A stretch of 41,810 nucleotides of DNA, from positions 1 to 41,810 of the forward strand of contig SLDY01000021.1 of NCBI GenBank assembly GCA_007125005.1. Reading direction: 5' to 3'. The notes under the pieces were generated by a model. It had not been told where the DNA came from. It saw nothing but the letters and a program-made list of their open reading frames with translations, and made no database searches. Of this stretch, positions 1 through 8,220 are shown piece by piece; the first letter of the stretch is position 1; each line of letters begins with the position of its first letter. The DNA is from Natronohydrobacter sp. Its GTDB lineage: Bacteria; Pseudomonadota; Alphaproteobacteria; Rhodobacterales; Rhodobacteraceae. A program made the position numbers and the translations under genes.

Positions 1-199
1 AATGGGTCATGCTGGACGAGATCAACACCGATATTCTGGAGCGGTCCTATGTCTGGGAGGACCGCACGCCCATCGGCACGTTCAGTTCCGTCTTCACATC
101 CAGGATCCAGTCCAGCCTGATTGCGCTTGCCAGATCCGGCCGGGGCATCGGTTGTCGATCGGCTGAAGTGAACTCGGTCACCGCAGGGTCCGCCCACGC

Positions 200-496
200 T
201 CACCTGTTCCCGTCGATCCACTTCGACATCAGCCCCTTGTCGCGGAAGCATTCTTCCGGCACGGCGCGCCTCTTGATCCGCGCGAGTCTCTCCGCGAATG
301 CCACCTGCTTTGAGGTCGGCAGCCGGTCCATGTCTGATGCTGGTTTCATTCTCGGCTGCGCCTCGATCCAGGCACTGAGCGCGCGCCGGTCTTGCTGGAC
401 CTCCCAGGGCAGAAGCGTCTGGTTGCGCAGGGCGAGCGACCGCGCATAGGCGATCTGCTTTGGCGTCGCGGGCAGGGCGAATGTGGTCTCTTCCAT
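200..496 (-). CDS. 98-aa tandem-duplicated mini-domain protein, probably SOS-induced
   Basis: The function is not known. The protein is two copies of one ~40-residue module: residues 11-47 (TPKQIAYARSLALRNQ..., ending LSAWIEAQ) and 60-97 (TSKQVAFAERLARIK..., ending MSKWIDGN). Each copy has a T-x-KQ-x-A-x-A helix, a basic middle, a proline, and a final S-x-W-I acidic helix. I recall similar modules at the ends of plasmid topoisomerase or primase-like proteins in alphaproteobacteria, which is a weak hint of a nucleic-acid role. I chose the ATG at 496 because an AGGGAG ribosome site lies just upstream and a strong promoter with a LexA box lies upstream of that. The same frame stays open upstream to 853, but that part is non-coding leader plus transposase debris. 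DNA-damage induction is inferred from the LexA box. Confidence 0.75.
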   Translation of the reverse strand: MEETTFALPATPKQIAYARSLALRNQTLLPWEVQQDRRALSAWIEAQPRMKPASDMDRLPTSKQVAFAERLARIKRRAVPEECFRDKGLMSKWIDGNR

Positions 497-527
497 CGGG
501 GCAGTCTCCCTCTCTCGCATATTCTGT

Positions 528-556
528 ATTATAGAACATAAAGCGAACAAATACAA
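528..556 (-). promoter_or_regulatory. sigma70-type promoter of the 98-aa gene
   Basis: Read on the minus strand, a -35 element TTGTAT (551-556) is followed by a 17-bp spacer and a perfect -10 element TATAAT (528-533). The -10 lies about 30 bp upstream of the ATG at 496. This is the cleanest promoter by eye in the window. Confidence 0.7.
534..548 (-). promoter_or_regulatory. LexA (SOS) box
   Basis: The minus strand reads GTTC-GCTTTAT-GTTC, an exact match to the alphaproteobacterial LexA direct repeat GTTC-N7-GTTC. It lies wholly within the spacer between the -35 and -10 elements, where a bound repressor would exclude RNA polymerase. Confidence 0.75.
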
Positions 557-606
557 GTCAGATGTCACAACCACAGGGGTTTGAGAGCTTGAGGAGGGCT
601 GGGGAA

Positions 607-650
607 GATCAGGCCTGAGGGCGCCCGAGAGAGGGTGTCCGGGCCTGATC
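607..650. repeat. Inverted repeat, 9-bp arms
   Basis: GATCAGGCC at 607-615 is repeated in inverted orientation (GGCCTGATC) at 642-650, with 26 bp between. It lies between the SOS-type promoter and the transposase remnant. It could be a stem-loop or a trace of the insertion event. No T-run follows, so it is not a typical terminator. Confidence 0.4.
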
Positions 651-699
651 CTGTTCCTCATTCCGGAGTTTCCCGATGACCCATCTCGCCCCTGTTGTT

Positions 700-946
700 C
701 AGACGCGCGCGCTTGCGCCTGTTGTCCCCATCCCGCCGCTCGATACCGCTCCTCCCAGCGCCAGACCGTCGGCTTCGACATGCCAGTCCGCCGCATGATC
801 GCGAATGTGCCATGACCGTCAGCCGTAGCCAGCACGATCCCGGCTCGCCACACCAGCTTACGCGGCGTGTTGCGGTTGGTAATCAGCGCTTGAAGCTAAG
901 CACGGTCGGCAGGGCCAAGGTTAAGGCAGATGTCATCACGGCTCAT
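700..946 (-). pseudogene. Remnant of IS630-family transposase N-terminus
   Basis: An ATG at 944-946 opens MSRDDICLNLGPADRA, then an in-frame TAG, then LQALITNRNTPRKLVWRAG and a helix-turn-helix segment (IMRRTGMSKPTVWRWEERY). This is the typical start of IS630-type transposases, whose N-terminal HTH binds the element ends. Similarity stops soon after the WRWEERY motif, and no DDE catalytic domain follows. The gene is therefore both interrupted by a stop and truncated, and cannot encode an active enzyme. It marks an old insertion next to the 98-aa gene. Confidence 0.75.
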
Positions 947-1287
947 ATCCCGAATATCGCACGGCAGAGCGCCCTTGGGAATCCTATGTCAGGCGTGGAA
1001 CACTAGCAATCGCAACAATTGTTGCTTGCGAGCCCCCGCAATCAAAATATCTCAAATATATCAGAGAACTGCGGCCCAAAATATTCCGTCGCACTTTTGA
1101 TTATCGAAAACGATTCAACGCCAACTCAACGAATTAGGGAGGCCCCCTGTTGCCAAGAGGGCGTTCTGCGTTAAGGGGCGCTGTTGCGCTTGCGGCTAAG
1201 TGCCCTGATCTGTTTATCGAGGCGATTGTGGTATGGAAGATGAGCGGGGCGAAGGGCGCCTGCTCTGCTCCAAGGCCGGGACATCCT
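947..1287. other. Intergenic stretch between transposase remnant and modC
   Basis: No gene is supported here. The first half is AT-rich and contains a perfect 14-bp palindrome, GCAACAATTGTTGC, at 1012-1025. The rest (about 1134-1287) is GC-rich, with short open frames on both strands but no recognisable protein and no clear modC terminator. Confidence 0.5.
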
Positions 1288-2388
1288 TCAATCTCTTGGC
1301 GATTCTGGCGCTGCGGCACGTGTGACGTGATCACGGGCAACCGACATGGATTTCAGGATCGCGTGCACATTGTCGCCCGGGTGCAATCGCATCTGCTCGG
1401 CAGCGCGGCGGGTGATGCGGGCGAGGATCTCCTGATCGCCGACAGCAACATGCACGATCATTCCGGGCCCCGAACCGGGCACGATCCGCGCCACGGTGCC
1501 TGCAAGGATATTCTGCGCTGAAAGCCCCTCAGGGCGTACGCGCGAGAGGATGACCTCATGCGCCAAGATACGCAGACGAATGCGCGTGCCCGGAGCGCCT
1601 TCGACCGTGGGCACAAATATCGGCCCGCTCGGTGTGTCGAGGCGGCTCAGGCCATCGGGCAGATGTTCGGACAATCTGGCGGGCAGCATAACGGCCAGTT
1701 CGCGGATGCCCATTGCGTGCAATGCGGCGGCGTCAGCCATCACGTCTGCTGTTGTTCCCTCTCGCACAAGCTGCCCTTTCTCGATCACCGCCATGCGATC
1801 GGCCAGAAGCTGAGCCTCGTTTACATCATGCGTTACCAGCACCACTGGCATCTTCAGATGGCGGCGCAGGGCAATGATTTCGGTATATAGTTTTTCGCGT
1901 GTGGCGCGGTCCACGGCAGAGAATGGCTCGTCTAGCAGCAGTGCTTGTGGCTTTCGCGCGAGCGCGCGGGCCACGGCCACGCGCTGTTGTTGGCCGCCAG
2001 AGAGTTGCGCGGGTTTGCGGTGCGCCATGCCCTGCAGGTTCACAAGGTCAAGAAGGCGCTCGGCTTCTGCTGCATCGCTATGCTCCATTGCCGCCATGAC
2101 ATTCTGCGCGGCACTCATATGTGGAAACAAGGCGTAATTCTGGAATACCAGTCCGGCGCGTCGTTTATATGGCGGCAAGTTCACCTTTATACTGGTGTCG
2201 ATCCAGGGTGTGCCCTCCACCGTGACACGCGCGCGTGGCGGTGTCCACAGCCCGGCGATGCAGCGCAGGAGCGTTGTTTTGCCAGATCCGGAATGCCCGA
2301 CCAGCGCCAGAAGCTCGCCCGGCTCGACCCGAAAACTCACATTGAGTGGTATTGGTGTTTCACCCTGTGCCATTACCTCCAGCGCCAT
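1288..2388 (-). CDS. modC: Molybdate ABC transporter ATP-binding protein ModC
   Basis: Cytoplasmic ATPase that powers molybdate import through ModB. The 366 residues carry Walker A GHSGSGKTT at 31-39, the ABC signature LSGGQQQR at 130-137, Walker B ALLLDEP at 150-156, and a C-terminal TOBE/Mop-like domain from about residue 290, as expected for ModC, which binds oxyanion there. The length fits the family (about 350-370). Its ATG overlaps the modB stop in an ATGA arrangement, so translation is coupled. It is the last gene of the modABC operon. Confidence 0.95.
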   Translation of the reverse strand: MALEVMAQGETPIPLNVSFRVEPGELLALVGHSGSGKTTLLRCIAGLWTPPRARVTVEGTPWIDTSIKVNLPPYKRRAGLVFQNYALFPHMSAAQNVMAAMEHSDAAEAERLLDLVNLQGMAHRKPAQLSGGQQQRVAVARALARKPQALLLDEPFSAVDRATREKLYTEIIALRRHLKMPVVLVTHDVNEAQLLADRMAVIEKGQLVREGTTADVMADAAALHAMGIRELAVMLPARLSEHLPDGLSRLDTPSGPIFVPTVEGAPGTRIRLRILAHEVILSRVRPEGLSAQNILAGTVARIVPGSGPGMIVHVAVGDQEILARITRRAAEQMRLHPGDNVHAILKSMSVARDHVTRAAAPESPRD

Positions 2389-3056
2389 CAGCCGAGCCTC
2401 CGCCCGATGCGTGAGGAAAGTGCAAATGTCACTGCGATCGTAAAAAGCGAGATCGCCACCAGCACTGCCGACATGGTAGCCGCTGACCTGCTGTCAAATG
2501 CCTGAACCCGATCGTAGATCGCAATCGCGATTGTTTTGGTCTCTCCCGGTATCGAGCCGCCGACCATCAGCACAATTCCAAACTCGCCAAGCGTATGAGC
2601 AAAGGTCAGCACCATGGCTGTCACCACGCCCGGCCAGGCAAGAGGAAGTTCAACTTTCCACAATGCGCGCCACGGAGGCATCCCGCAGCAGGCAGCCGCC
2701 TCGCGCACCTCTGCCGGGATAGCCTGAAAGCCACGCTGCGCGGGCTGCACTGCGAAAGGCAGGTTGAAGAGCAGCGAAGCGATCACCAGCCCCTCGAAGC
2801 TGAAAACAAGCTGTTGCCCGAAGATACTGGCCCAAGTCTGCCCGATGGGAGAATTGCGCCCAAACGAGACAAGCAGATAAAAGCCCAGCACTGTTGGTGG
2901 AAGCACCAGCGGCAGCATTACGAGCGCCTCGATCAGCGCCTTGCCGCGGAACTGCCGGAAGGCGAGGAAGCGTCCGAGTAAGATCGACACTGGAAGCAGA
3001 ATCGCAACTGTCCATGCAGCAAGGCGCAACGACAGCTCTAGAGCGGTCCAGTCCAT
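2388..3056 (-). CDS. modB: Molybdate ABC transporter permease ModB
   Basis: Inner-membrane permease of the molybdate importer, 222 residues, with several hydrophobic membrane segments. A segment around residues 45-60 (MLPLVLPPTVLGFYLL) is the usual ModB signature. The EAA-type cytoplasmic loop that contacts ModC is visible near residues 138-160 (EVREAAACCGMPPWRALWKVELP). It starts 3 bp after the modA stop and overlaps the modC start. Function is clear from sequence and operon position. Confidence 0.95.
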   Translation of the reverse strand: MDWTALELSLRLAAWTVAILLPVSILLGRFLAFRQFRGKALIEALVMLPLVLPPTVLGFYLLVSFGRNSPIGQTWASIFGQQLVFSFEGLVIASLLFNLPFAVQPAQRGFQAIPAEVREAAACCGMPPWRALWKVELPLAWPGVVTAMVLTFAHTLGEFGIVLMVGGSIPGETKTIAIAIYDRVQAFDSRSAATMSAVLVAISLFTIAVTFALSSRIGRRLG

Positions 3057-3059
3057 ACC

Positions 3060-3848
3060 TTAGCCCTCCGGCAGCATGAAGCCATACCGCTCCATGATCT
3101 CGCGTGCTGAAGGAGACATCACGAAGTTGTAAAACGCCTCGGCCACCTCGCCAGCGCCCTGCAGGAGCACCATTCGCTGGCGCAGCGGTTCATGCCAATC
3201 CGCGGGGATGAGCGCATGGATGCCTCGTTCGGCAAGCTCTGGTGCCAATGCCAGTGAATCAGCGATGATCCCGCCCTCGGCATTGCCAGAAAGCGCAAAG
3301 GCCGCCGCCTGACTCACATTCTCGCCTATTACCAGATAGGGCTGCAAATCCGCCCAGATCCCTCGTGTTATCAATGCTTCGCGTGCACGCATTCCGTAAG
3401 GGGCATGCTGAGGGCTTGCGATTGCAAAACGGCTGATCTGACCAGCTTCCAGCATCTCGGCAAGATGATTAAGCTCCGGGTCTGGGAGCAGGCTGGAGCC
3501 ATGTGGCACGACGATGGCGAGACGACCAATGGCATAGAGATCGCCTTCATCACGGGTAAATCCGTCAGCGTGCAGATCTGCGATAAACTGTTCATCGGAG
3601 GCCATGAAGATCTCGAATGGTGCGCCTTCGCGTATCTGGCGCGCAAAATTCCCGCTAGATCCCATTGAGATCCTGACCCGCATCCCTGTATCGGCTTCAA
3701 AAACCGCCGCGATCTCCTCCAACGCAAATTGCAATCCCGAGGCGGCCGCAACGACAGGGGCATCCTGCCGCGCCATCGCTGGCGTTATGGCGAAGCTAAG
3801 AGCTGAAATCGCAGCAAAAAAACATCTACGGGTCAATATGTTCGGCAT
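3060..3848 (-). CDS. modA: Molybdate-binding periplasmic protein ModA
   Basis: Periplasmic receptor that captures molybdate (or tungstate) and passes it to ModBC. The 262-residue form starts at the ATG at 3848, preceded by a GAGGGAG ribosome site. An upstream in-frame start at 3899 would add 17 residues ahead of the signal peptide and is unlikely. Residues 1-27 form a Sec signal peptide (basic MPNILTRR, then a hydrophobic core, cleavage near AMA-RQ). The mature part has the AASGLQFALEEI and SMGSSGNFARQI...FEIFMASDEQ segments typical of ModA. Molybdenum repression is likely but no confident ModE-type site was found. Confidence 0.92.
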   Translation of the reverse strand: MPNILTRRCFFAAISALSFAITPAMARQDAPVVAAASGLQFALEEIAAVFEADTGMRVRISMGSSGNFARQIREGAPFEIFMASDEQFIADLHADGFTRDEGDLYAIGRLAIVVPHGSSLLPDPELNHLAEMLEAGQISRFAIASPQHAPYGMRAREALITRGIWADLQPYLVIGENVSQAAAFALSGNAEGGIIADSLALAPELAERGIHALIPADWHEPLRQRMVLLQGAGEVAEAFYNFVMSPSAREIMERYGFMLPEG

Positions 3849-4477
3849 CTGCGACTCCCTCTTGTGGTGGTGTTGCGGAAGTATCGCAGGAAGATCCACC
3901 GATATACAAGTGCGCGCAGACAGCAGGCGGCCTTACGCACTCTATTTGTCATGGGCGCCAAACCGGGCGTGCTTCACCGGCCCAGTGTCAGAATGTGCAA
4001 TCAGCCCGAAAGCAACGACTGATCCCTTGGTTGCATCGTTCCGGATCGTTTAATTCGGATCTATACAATACTACCAAAACGTGTATTCATGTTTATCGCC
4101 GAATGATCTGCGGGCTACAACTCAAAGGGCGAAATTGGGATGGCTCATGTTGGGAACTCCATATTGTCCGCGATCGGTTGCTCACGCGATAAGTACAAAA
4201 TACACATAAAAAACATATTTCTAATAATCCGCAAAGAGATTTTGATTGTTCTCTCAGCTTTGCCGCCGCGCCAGATGAACCGACCGAGCCTTACTGGTGT
4301 CACGAGTATGATATACAATCAATGGCAGAGTGGTGATGTGGCTCATACTCCGGCTTTGCATAAGCTCACGAAGAAAACCTGCTGCGCTATGCGCATCATC
4401 GTCGTGGTTGAAAGGGCTGGCAGCTTAATATTCGGCAAGGTGGGTGATCGTCGGTTACAGCAGCGCAGGCAGTGTTC
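3849..4477. other. AT-rich divergent intergenic region between modA and the polysaccharide operon
   Basis: About 630 bp with no supported gene. Roughly 4030-4260 is visibly richer in A and T than the flanking coding DNA. The region must hold the promoters of modABC (leftward) and the polysaccharide operon (rightward). No confident -35/-10 pair, ModE box or terminator could be assigned by eye. Short open frames here lack ribosome sites and recognisable products. Confidence 0.5.
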
Positions 4478-5497
4478 ATGAGAACCGCATTCATCACTGG
4501 AAGCGCTGGTTTTATCGGATTTCATCTTGCCGAATTGCTGCTGGAGGAGGGTTGGGCCATCGCAGGTTTCGATGGCATGACCGATTATTACGATGTCCGG
4601 CTCAAAGAGCGGCGTCTTGAGATGCTCAAACGTCATCAACGCTTCAGCTTTACCCGTGCGATGCTTGAAGATGCAGACCAACTTTCTGCCGCGATCACGG
4701 AGGCCGCGCCCGATACCATCATCCATTTGGCCGCTCAGGCAGGGGTGCGCTACAGTCTGGAAAACCCCCGCGCCTATATCGATGCCAATATCATCGGCAC
4801 ATTCAATGTGCTGGAGGCTGCGCGAATTCAGTGCGTGCAGCATGTTCTCATGGCTTCGACCAGCTCTGTCTATGGGGCGAATGATGCGATGCCCTTTGAT
4901 GAAAACCAGAAAACCGACACACCGCTCACCATCTATGCGGCAACAAAAAAGGCCAATGAGGCGATGGCACATTCCTACGCCCATCTCCACGGCCTGCCCA
5001 CAACGATGTTTCGGTTCTTCTCGGTTTATGGCCCGTGGGGGCGGCCTGATATGGCGCTGTTCAAATTCACCAAGGGCATCATTGAGGGCACGCCCATCGA
5101 TATCTACAACAATGGCGCAATGTGGCGCGACTTCACCTATGTCAGTGATCTTGTGCACAGCATCCGCGCGTTGATCGATGCAGTGCCGGGCGGAGCAGAT
5201 ACTGCCGTTGATGGTGACAGCCTTTCCCCTGCGGCGCCGTTCCGGGTGGTCAATATCGGCAATGCCAGCACGGTAAGACTTCTGGATTTCATCACCGCAA
5301 TAGAGGCCGAGTTGGGGCGGGAGGCAATCCGCAACCATCTGCCAATGCAAACCGGCGATGTGCCCGCAACTTGCGCAAATGCCGACCTGCTGCAGCGTCT
5401 GACCGGATACCGACCGCAGACGTCTTTCACGCAAGGCGTTGCAAAATTTGTGCGGTGGTATCGCGATTATTACAATATTCGAGGTGCGGATGTTTGA
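4478..5497 (+). CDS. NAD-dependent sugar-nucleotide epimerase, UDP-glucuronate 4-epimerase type
   Basis: Probable UDP-glucuronate/UDP-galacturonate 4-epimerase supplying acidic sugars for the polysaccharide made by the following genes. The 339 residues form an extended SDR: NAD-binding GSAGFIG at 8-14, catalytic Ser in the STSSVYG segment (about 127-133), and Y-x3-K at Y153/K157 (YAATKK). The opening [26 protein letters not shown] with [12 protein letters not shown] is typical of the GAE/CapI group. An in-frame GTG at 4472 is an alternative start two codons upstream. The gene overlaps the next by 8 bp. Substrate choice (UDP-GlcA versus UDP-GlcNAc series) cannot be fixed from sequence alone. 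Confidence 0.85.
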   Translation: MRTAFITGSAGFIGFHLAELLLEEGWAIAGFDGMTDYYDVRLKERRLEMLKRHQRFSFTRAMLEDADQLSAAITEAAPDTIIHLAAQAGVRYSLENPRAYIDANIIGTFNVLEAARIQCVQHVLMASTSSVYGANDAMPFDENQKTDTPLTIYAATKKANEAMAHSYAHLHGLPTTMFRFFSVYGPWGRPDMALFKFTKGIIEGTPIDIYNNGAMWRDFTYVSDLVHSIRALIDAVPGGADTAVDGDSLSPAAPFRVVNIGNASTVRLLDFITAIEAELGREAIRNHLPMQTGDVPATCANADLLQRLTGYRPQTSFTQGVAKFVRWYRDYYNIRGADV

Positions 5498-6773
5498 GCA
5501 GACACTCGAAAACACCCGCATCGCTGTAATCGGTCTGGGATATGTCGGCTTGCCGCTTGCGGTCGAATTCGGAAAATTCCTGCCAGTCACAGGCTATGAT
5601 ATCGATCCAGAGCGAATTGCTGCGCTGCAGTCTGGCCATGATGCCACGCTTGAAGTCAGCGATGCAGAGCTCTCCGATGCCCGATATCTGCGCTTGGTCT
5701 GTGATCTTGCCGAAATCGCCGAGTGCAATGTTTTCATCGTCACTGTCCCCACACCGATTGATGCGCATAAACGCCCGGATCTGAGCCTGTTGCTCAAGGC
5801 GACAGAGGCAATCGGCAGGGTTCTCAAGCGCGGCGATCTGGTGATCTATGAATCCACAGTCTATCCCGGTGCCACTGAAGAAGACTGCGTCCCTGTGCTG
5901 GAGCGCGTCTCGGGGCTGACATTCAATGCCGATTTCTTTGCAGGATACAGCCCCGAGCGGATCAATCCCGGTGACAAGCAGCATCGGCTTTCAATGATTA
6001 CGAAGGTGACATCCGGCTCAACTCCGGATGTGGCGGAGTTTGTGGATGCGCTTTACGGGCTGATCGTCACCGCAGGGACTTATAAGGCCCCCTCGATCCG
6101 CGTTGCAGAAGCCGCAAAGGTTATCGAGAACACGCAGCGTGATCTCAATATCGCGCTCGTCAATGAGCTTGCAGTGATCTTCAACAAGATGGGCATCGAT
6201 ACCGAAGCCGTCTTGCGGGCTGCCGGCACAAAGTGGAATTTCCTGCACTTTCGCCCCGGACTGGTTGGTGGGCACTGCATCGGCGTGGACCCCTATTACC
6301 TCACACATAAGGCAGAGGCGATCGGATATCACCCGCAGATCATTCTGGCAGGGCGGCGTATCAATGATGGGATGGGCGCGCATGTTGCCGCGCAACTGGT
6401 CAAGGCCATGATGCGCCGACGGATCCATGTTCGCGGGGCGCGCGTGCTGGTCATGGGGCTGGCCTTCAAGGAAAACTGCCCCGATCTGCGCAACACCCGC
6501 GTGATCGATGTGATAACCGAACTGCGCGATTACGGTGTCGCGGTTGATGTTCATGACCCTTGGGTCAATCCGAGCGAAGCCGAACAGGAATACGGCCTCG
6601 AAATCGCCAGCGAGCCCGACCATCAGGCCTATGACGGGATCATCCTTGCCGTGGCGCATCAGCAATTTCGCGACATCGGCGCATCAGGTCTGCGCCGTTT
6701 CGGCAAGCCCGAGCATGTTTTCTATGATCTCAAATATGTGCTGCCTGTCGAGGAAAGCGATTTGCGGTTGTGA
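5490..6773 (+). CDS. Nucleotide-sugar dehydrogenase (TviB/WbpA type, UDP-HexNAc 6-dehydrogenase)
   Basis: Cytoplasmic NAD-dependent enzyme oxidising C6 of a UDP-sugar to a uronic acid. The 427 residues have the NAD-binding GLGYVG at 15-20, the central segment [20 protein letters not shown], and the catalytic cysteine C262 in [12 protein letters not shown]. The N[13 protein letters not shown] form and the moderate length fit the TviB/VipA/WbpA branch (UDP-GlcNAc or UDP-GalNAc substrates) better than plain UDP-glucose dehydrogenase. Start at ATG 5490 puts the Rossmann motif near the N-terminus and overlaps the epimerase stop. With the epimerase it would make an acidic (amino)sugar precursor. 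Confidence 0.87.
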   Translation: MFEQTLENTRIAVIGLGYVGLPLAVEFGKFLPVTGYDIDPERIAALQSGHDATLEVSDAELSDARYLRLVCDLAEIAECNVFIVTVPTPIDAHKRPDLSLLLKATEAIGRVLKRGDLVIYESTVYPGATEEDCVPVLERVSGLTFNADFFAGYSPERINPGDKQHRLSMITKVTSGSTPDVAEFVDALYGLIVTAGTYKAPSIRVAEAAKVIENTQRDLNIALVNELAVIFNKMGIDTEAVLRAAGTKWNFLHFRPGLVGGHCIGVDPYYLTHKAEAIGYHPQIILAGRRINDGMGAHVAAQLVKAMMRRRIHVRGARVLVMGLAFKENCPDLRNTRVIDVITELRDYGVAVDVHDPWVNPSEAEQEYGLEIASEPDHQAYDGIILAVAHQQFRDIGASGLRRFGKPEHVFYDLKYVLPVEESDLRL

Positions 6774-6855
6774 TGGCAGCATGGCTTGACAGACAAATCC
6801 CTCTGCGCAGCAAAGCGGATTGTTCTCAGGCAAACTCTGAAAAAGAAAGGCGCGC

Positions 6856-8220
6856 GTGGTGACGTTTCGCGCTGATATAGATCGTGGCGGCTTCTTTCGG
6901 GCCTCGACGGTTCTGGTTTCAGGCACTGCCGTCGGGCAAGCGCTGGTGCTTCTGGCGTTGCCAGTGCTTACGCGGCTTTACTCGCCCGAGGATTTCAGCG
7001 TCCTTGCAGTTTTCGTCGCATTTCTGGCGATGTTCTCGGTCATTTCCTGTTTGCGCCTGGAAGTTGCAATCCCGATCTCGGAGACTGATCTTGAGGCCGC
7101 AAATCTGTTGGCCCTTGCATTATGTCTCGCATTGATATCGGCACTGTTGGTTGGGATCGGCGTATATTGCTTCGGGCCTTGGTTGTTTCAGACCTTTGGT
7201 CAGCCGCAGCTCACGGCCTTCGGCTGGTTGTTGCCTCTCGGGGTCTGGCTTGCAGGGAGCTATGCAGCCTTTCTCTTCTGGGGAACTCGCAAGAAGCGTT
7301 TTGCAACCATCGCCCGCACCCGTGTTTTACAGGCCGGGAGCGGCGTGGGCACGATGCTTGGGCTGGGATTTCTGGGTGCAGGGCCTATCGGTTTGTTTCT
7401 GGGCCATATGCTGCTTTCAGGGGCTGGGGCAATGACCCTTGGATGGAAGCTGCTGCGCGCAGAACGAGATGCGCTCAAGGGGATCTCGCTCCGCCGCATG
7501 GGCGCGGCATTGCAAAAATACAGGCGCTTTCCGCAATATGCCACTCTCGAGACCTTTTCCGAGCATGCCGCGACCCATCTTGCCATTGTCCTGATTGCCG
7601 CGCTCGCGCTGGGGCCAGAGGCCGGATTTGTGCTTCTCGCCATGCGTGCGCTCGGCGCGCCGGTCAACATGATTGCAAACGCTCTGCGACAGGTCTTCAT
7701 CTCGCAAGCTGCTGACGAAGCGCGCGCTGGTCGATTGCCGGATTTCACAGCACATATCCTGAAAATCGCAGCCCTCGTCACCATTGGCCCGCTGGTCTTT
7801 GTGGCGATGATCGCCCCCGATGCCTTTGCTGTCATCTTCGGCGAGCAATGGCGCCGAGCAGGAGAGCTTGTGCTGTGGATGATGCCATGGTTCGTGCTCA
7901 AGCTCCTGTCCGCGCCTGTCGCGATGGTGATGCATGTCTTGCGGATGCAACGGGCGATGCTCGTCTTGATGCTCTCGGGCCTCTGTCTGCGGATCGCCAT
8001 GACACTTGGCGCATATGCGATAGATGCCGCCTATATCGCCGAGGGCTACGCCATCTCTGGGATGGTGGTCTATCTTCTGGCACTGAGTGTCTATCTGCGC
8101 GTTGCACGAGCCCCTGTTGCCCAATTGCTGCTCATCGCCAGATCGGCAGCGCTCTCCCTCCTTATCGGCCTGATCGCGGGGGTGGTGGCGCTCTCGATCA
8201 TAGCGAGGATTGGCCTGTGA
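6856..8220 (+). CDS. Polysaccharide flippase, Wzx-like
   Basis: Integral membrane protein, 454 residues, with about 12 hydrophobic segments alternating with short loops, matching the MATE/MVF-type oligosaccharide flippases that move lipid-linked repeat units across the inner membrane. The N-terminal TVLVSGTAVGQALVLLALPVLTRLYSPEDFSVLAVF is typical of the family. It begins with GTG at 6856 after an AAAGAAAGG ribosome site, 82 bp after the dehydrogenase. Its stop overlaps the next start (TGATG), so the two membrane proteins are translationally coupled. The substrate is inferred from context. Confidence 0.85.
   Translation: MVTFRADIDRGGFFRASTVLVSGTAVGQALVLLALPVLTRLYSPEDFSVLAVFVAFLAMFSVISCLRLEVAIPISETDLEAANLLALALCLALISALLVGIGVYCFGPWLFQTFGQPQLTAFGWLLPLGVWLAGSYAAFLFWGTRKKRFATIARTRVLQAGSGVGTMLGLGFLGAGPIGLFLGHMLLSGAGAMTLGWKLLRAERDALKGISLRRMGAALQKYRRFPQYATLETFSEHAATHLAIVLIAALALGPEAGFVLLAMRALGAPVNMIANALRQVFISQAADEARAGRLPDFTAHILKIAALVTIGPLVFVAMIAPDAFAVIFGEQWRRAGELVLWMMPWFVLKLLSAPVAMVMHVLRMQRAMLVLMLSGLCLRIAMTLGAYAIDAAYIAEGYAISGMVVYLLALSVYLRVARAPVAQLLLIARSAALSLLIGLIAGVVALSIIARIGL

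Noticed and set aside
9-449. Plus-strand open frame at the left edge (MLDEINTDILERSYVWED...)
   Set aside because: Most of it is antisense to the 98-aa gene. The first ~50 codons do not match any family I know; they might be the end of a gene fragment but cannot be supported.
1134-1521. Overlapping short open frames on both strands next to the modC end
   Set aside because: No ribosome site, no recognisable product, and partial overlap with modC; probably non-coding.
3880-3960. Possible ModE/Mop-type operator upstream of modA
   Set aside because: A CGATATACAAG stretch only faintly resembles the expected inverted motif, with no symmetric partner.
3995-4192. 65-codon open frame in the AT-rich gap
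   Set aside because: No ribosome site, random-looking composition and no homology recognised.
4343-5590. 415-codon minus-strand open frame
   Set aside because: Antisense to the epimerase gene, with no recognisable domain; the plus-strand SDR motifs account for the codon bias.
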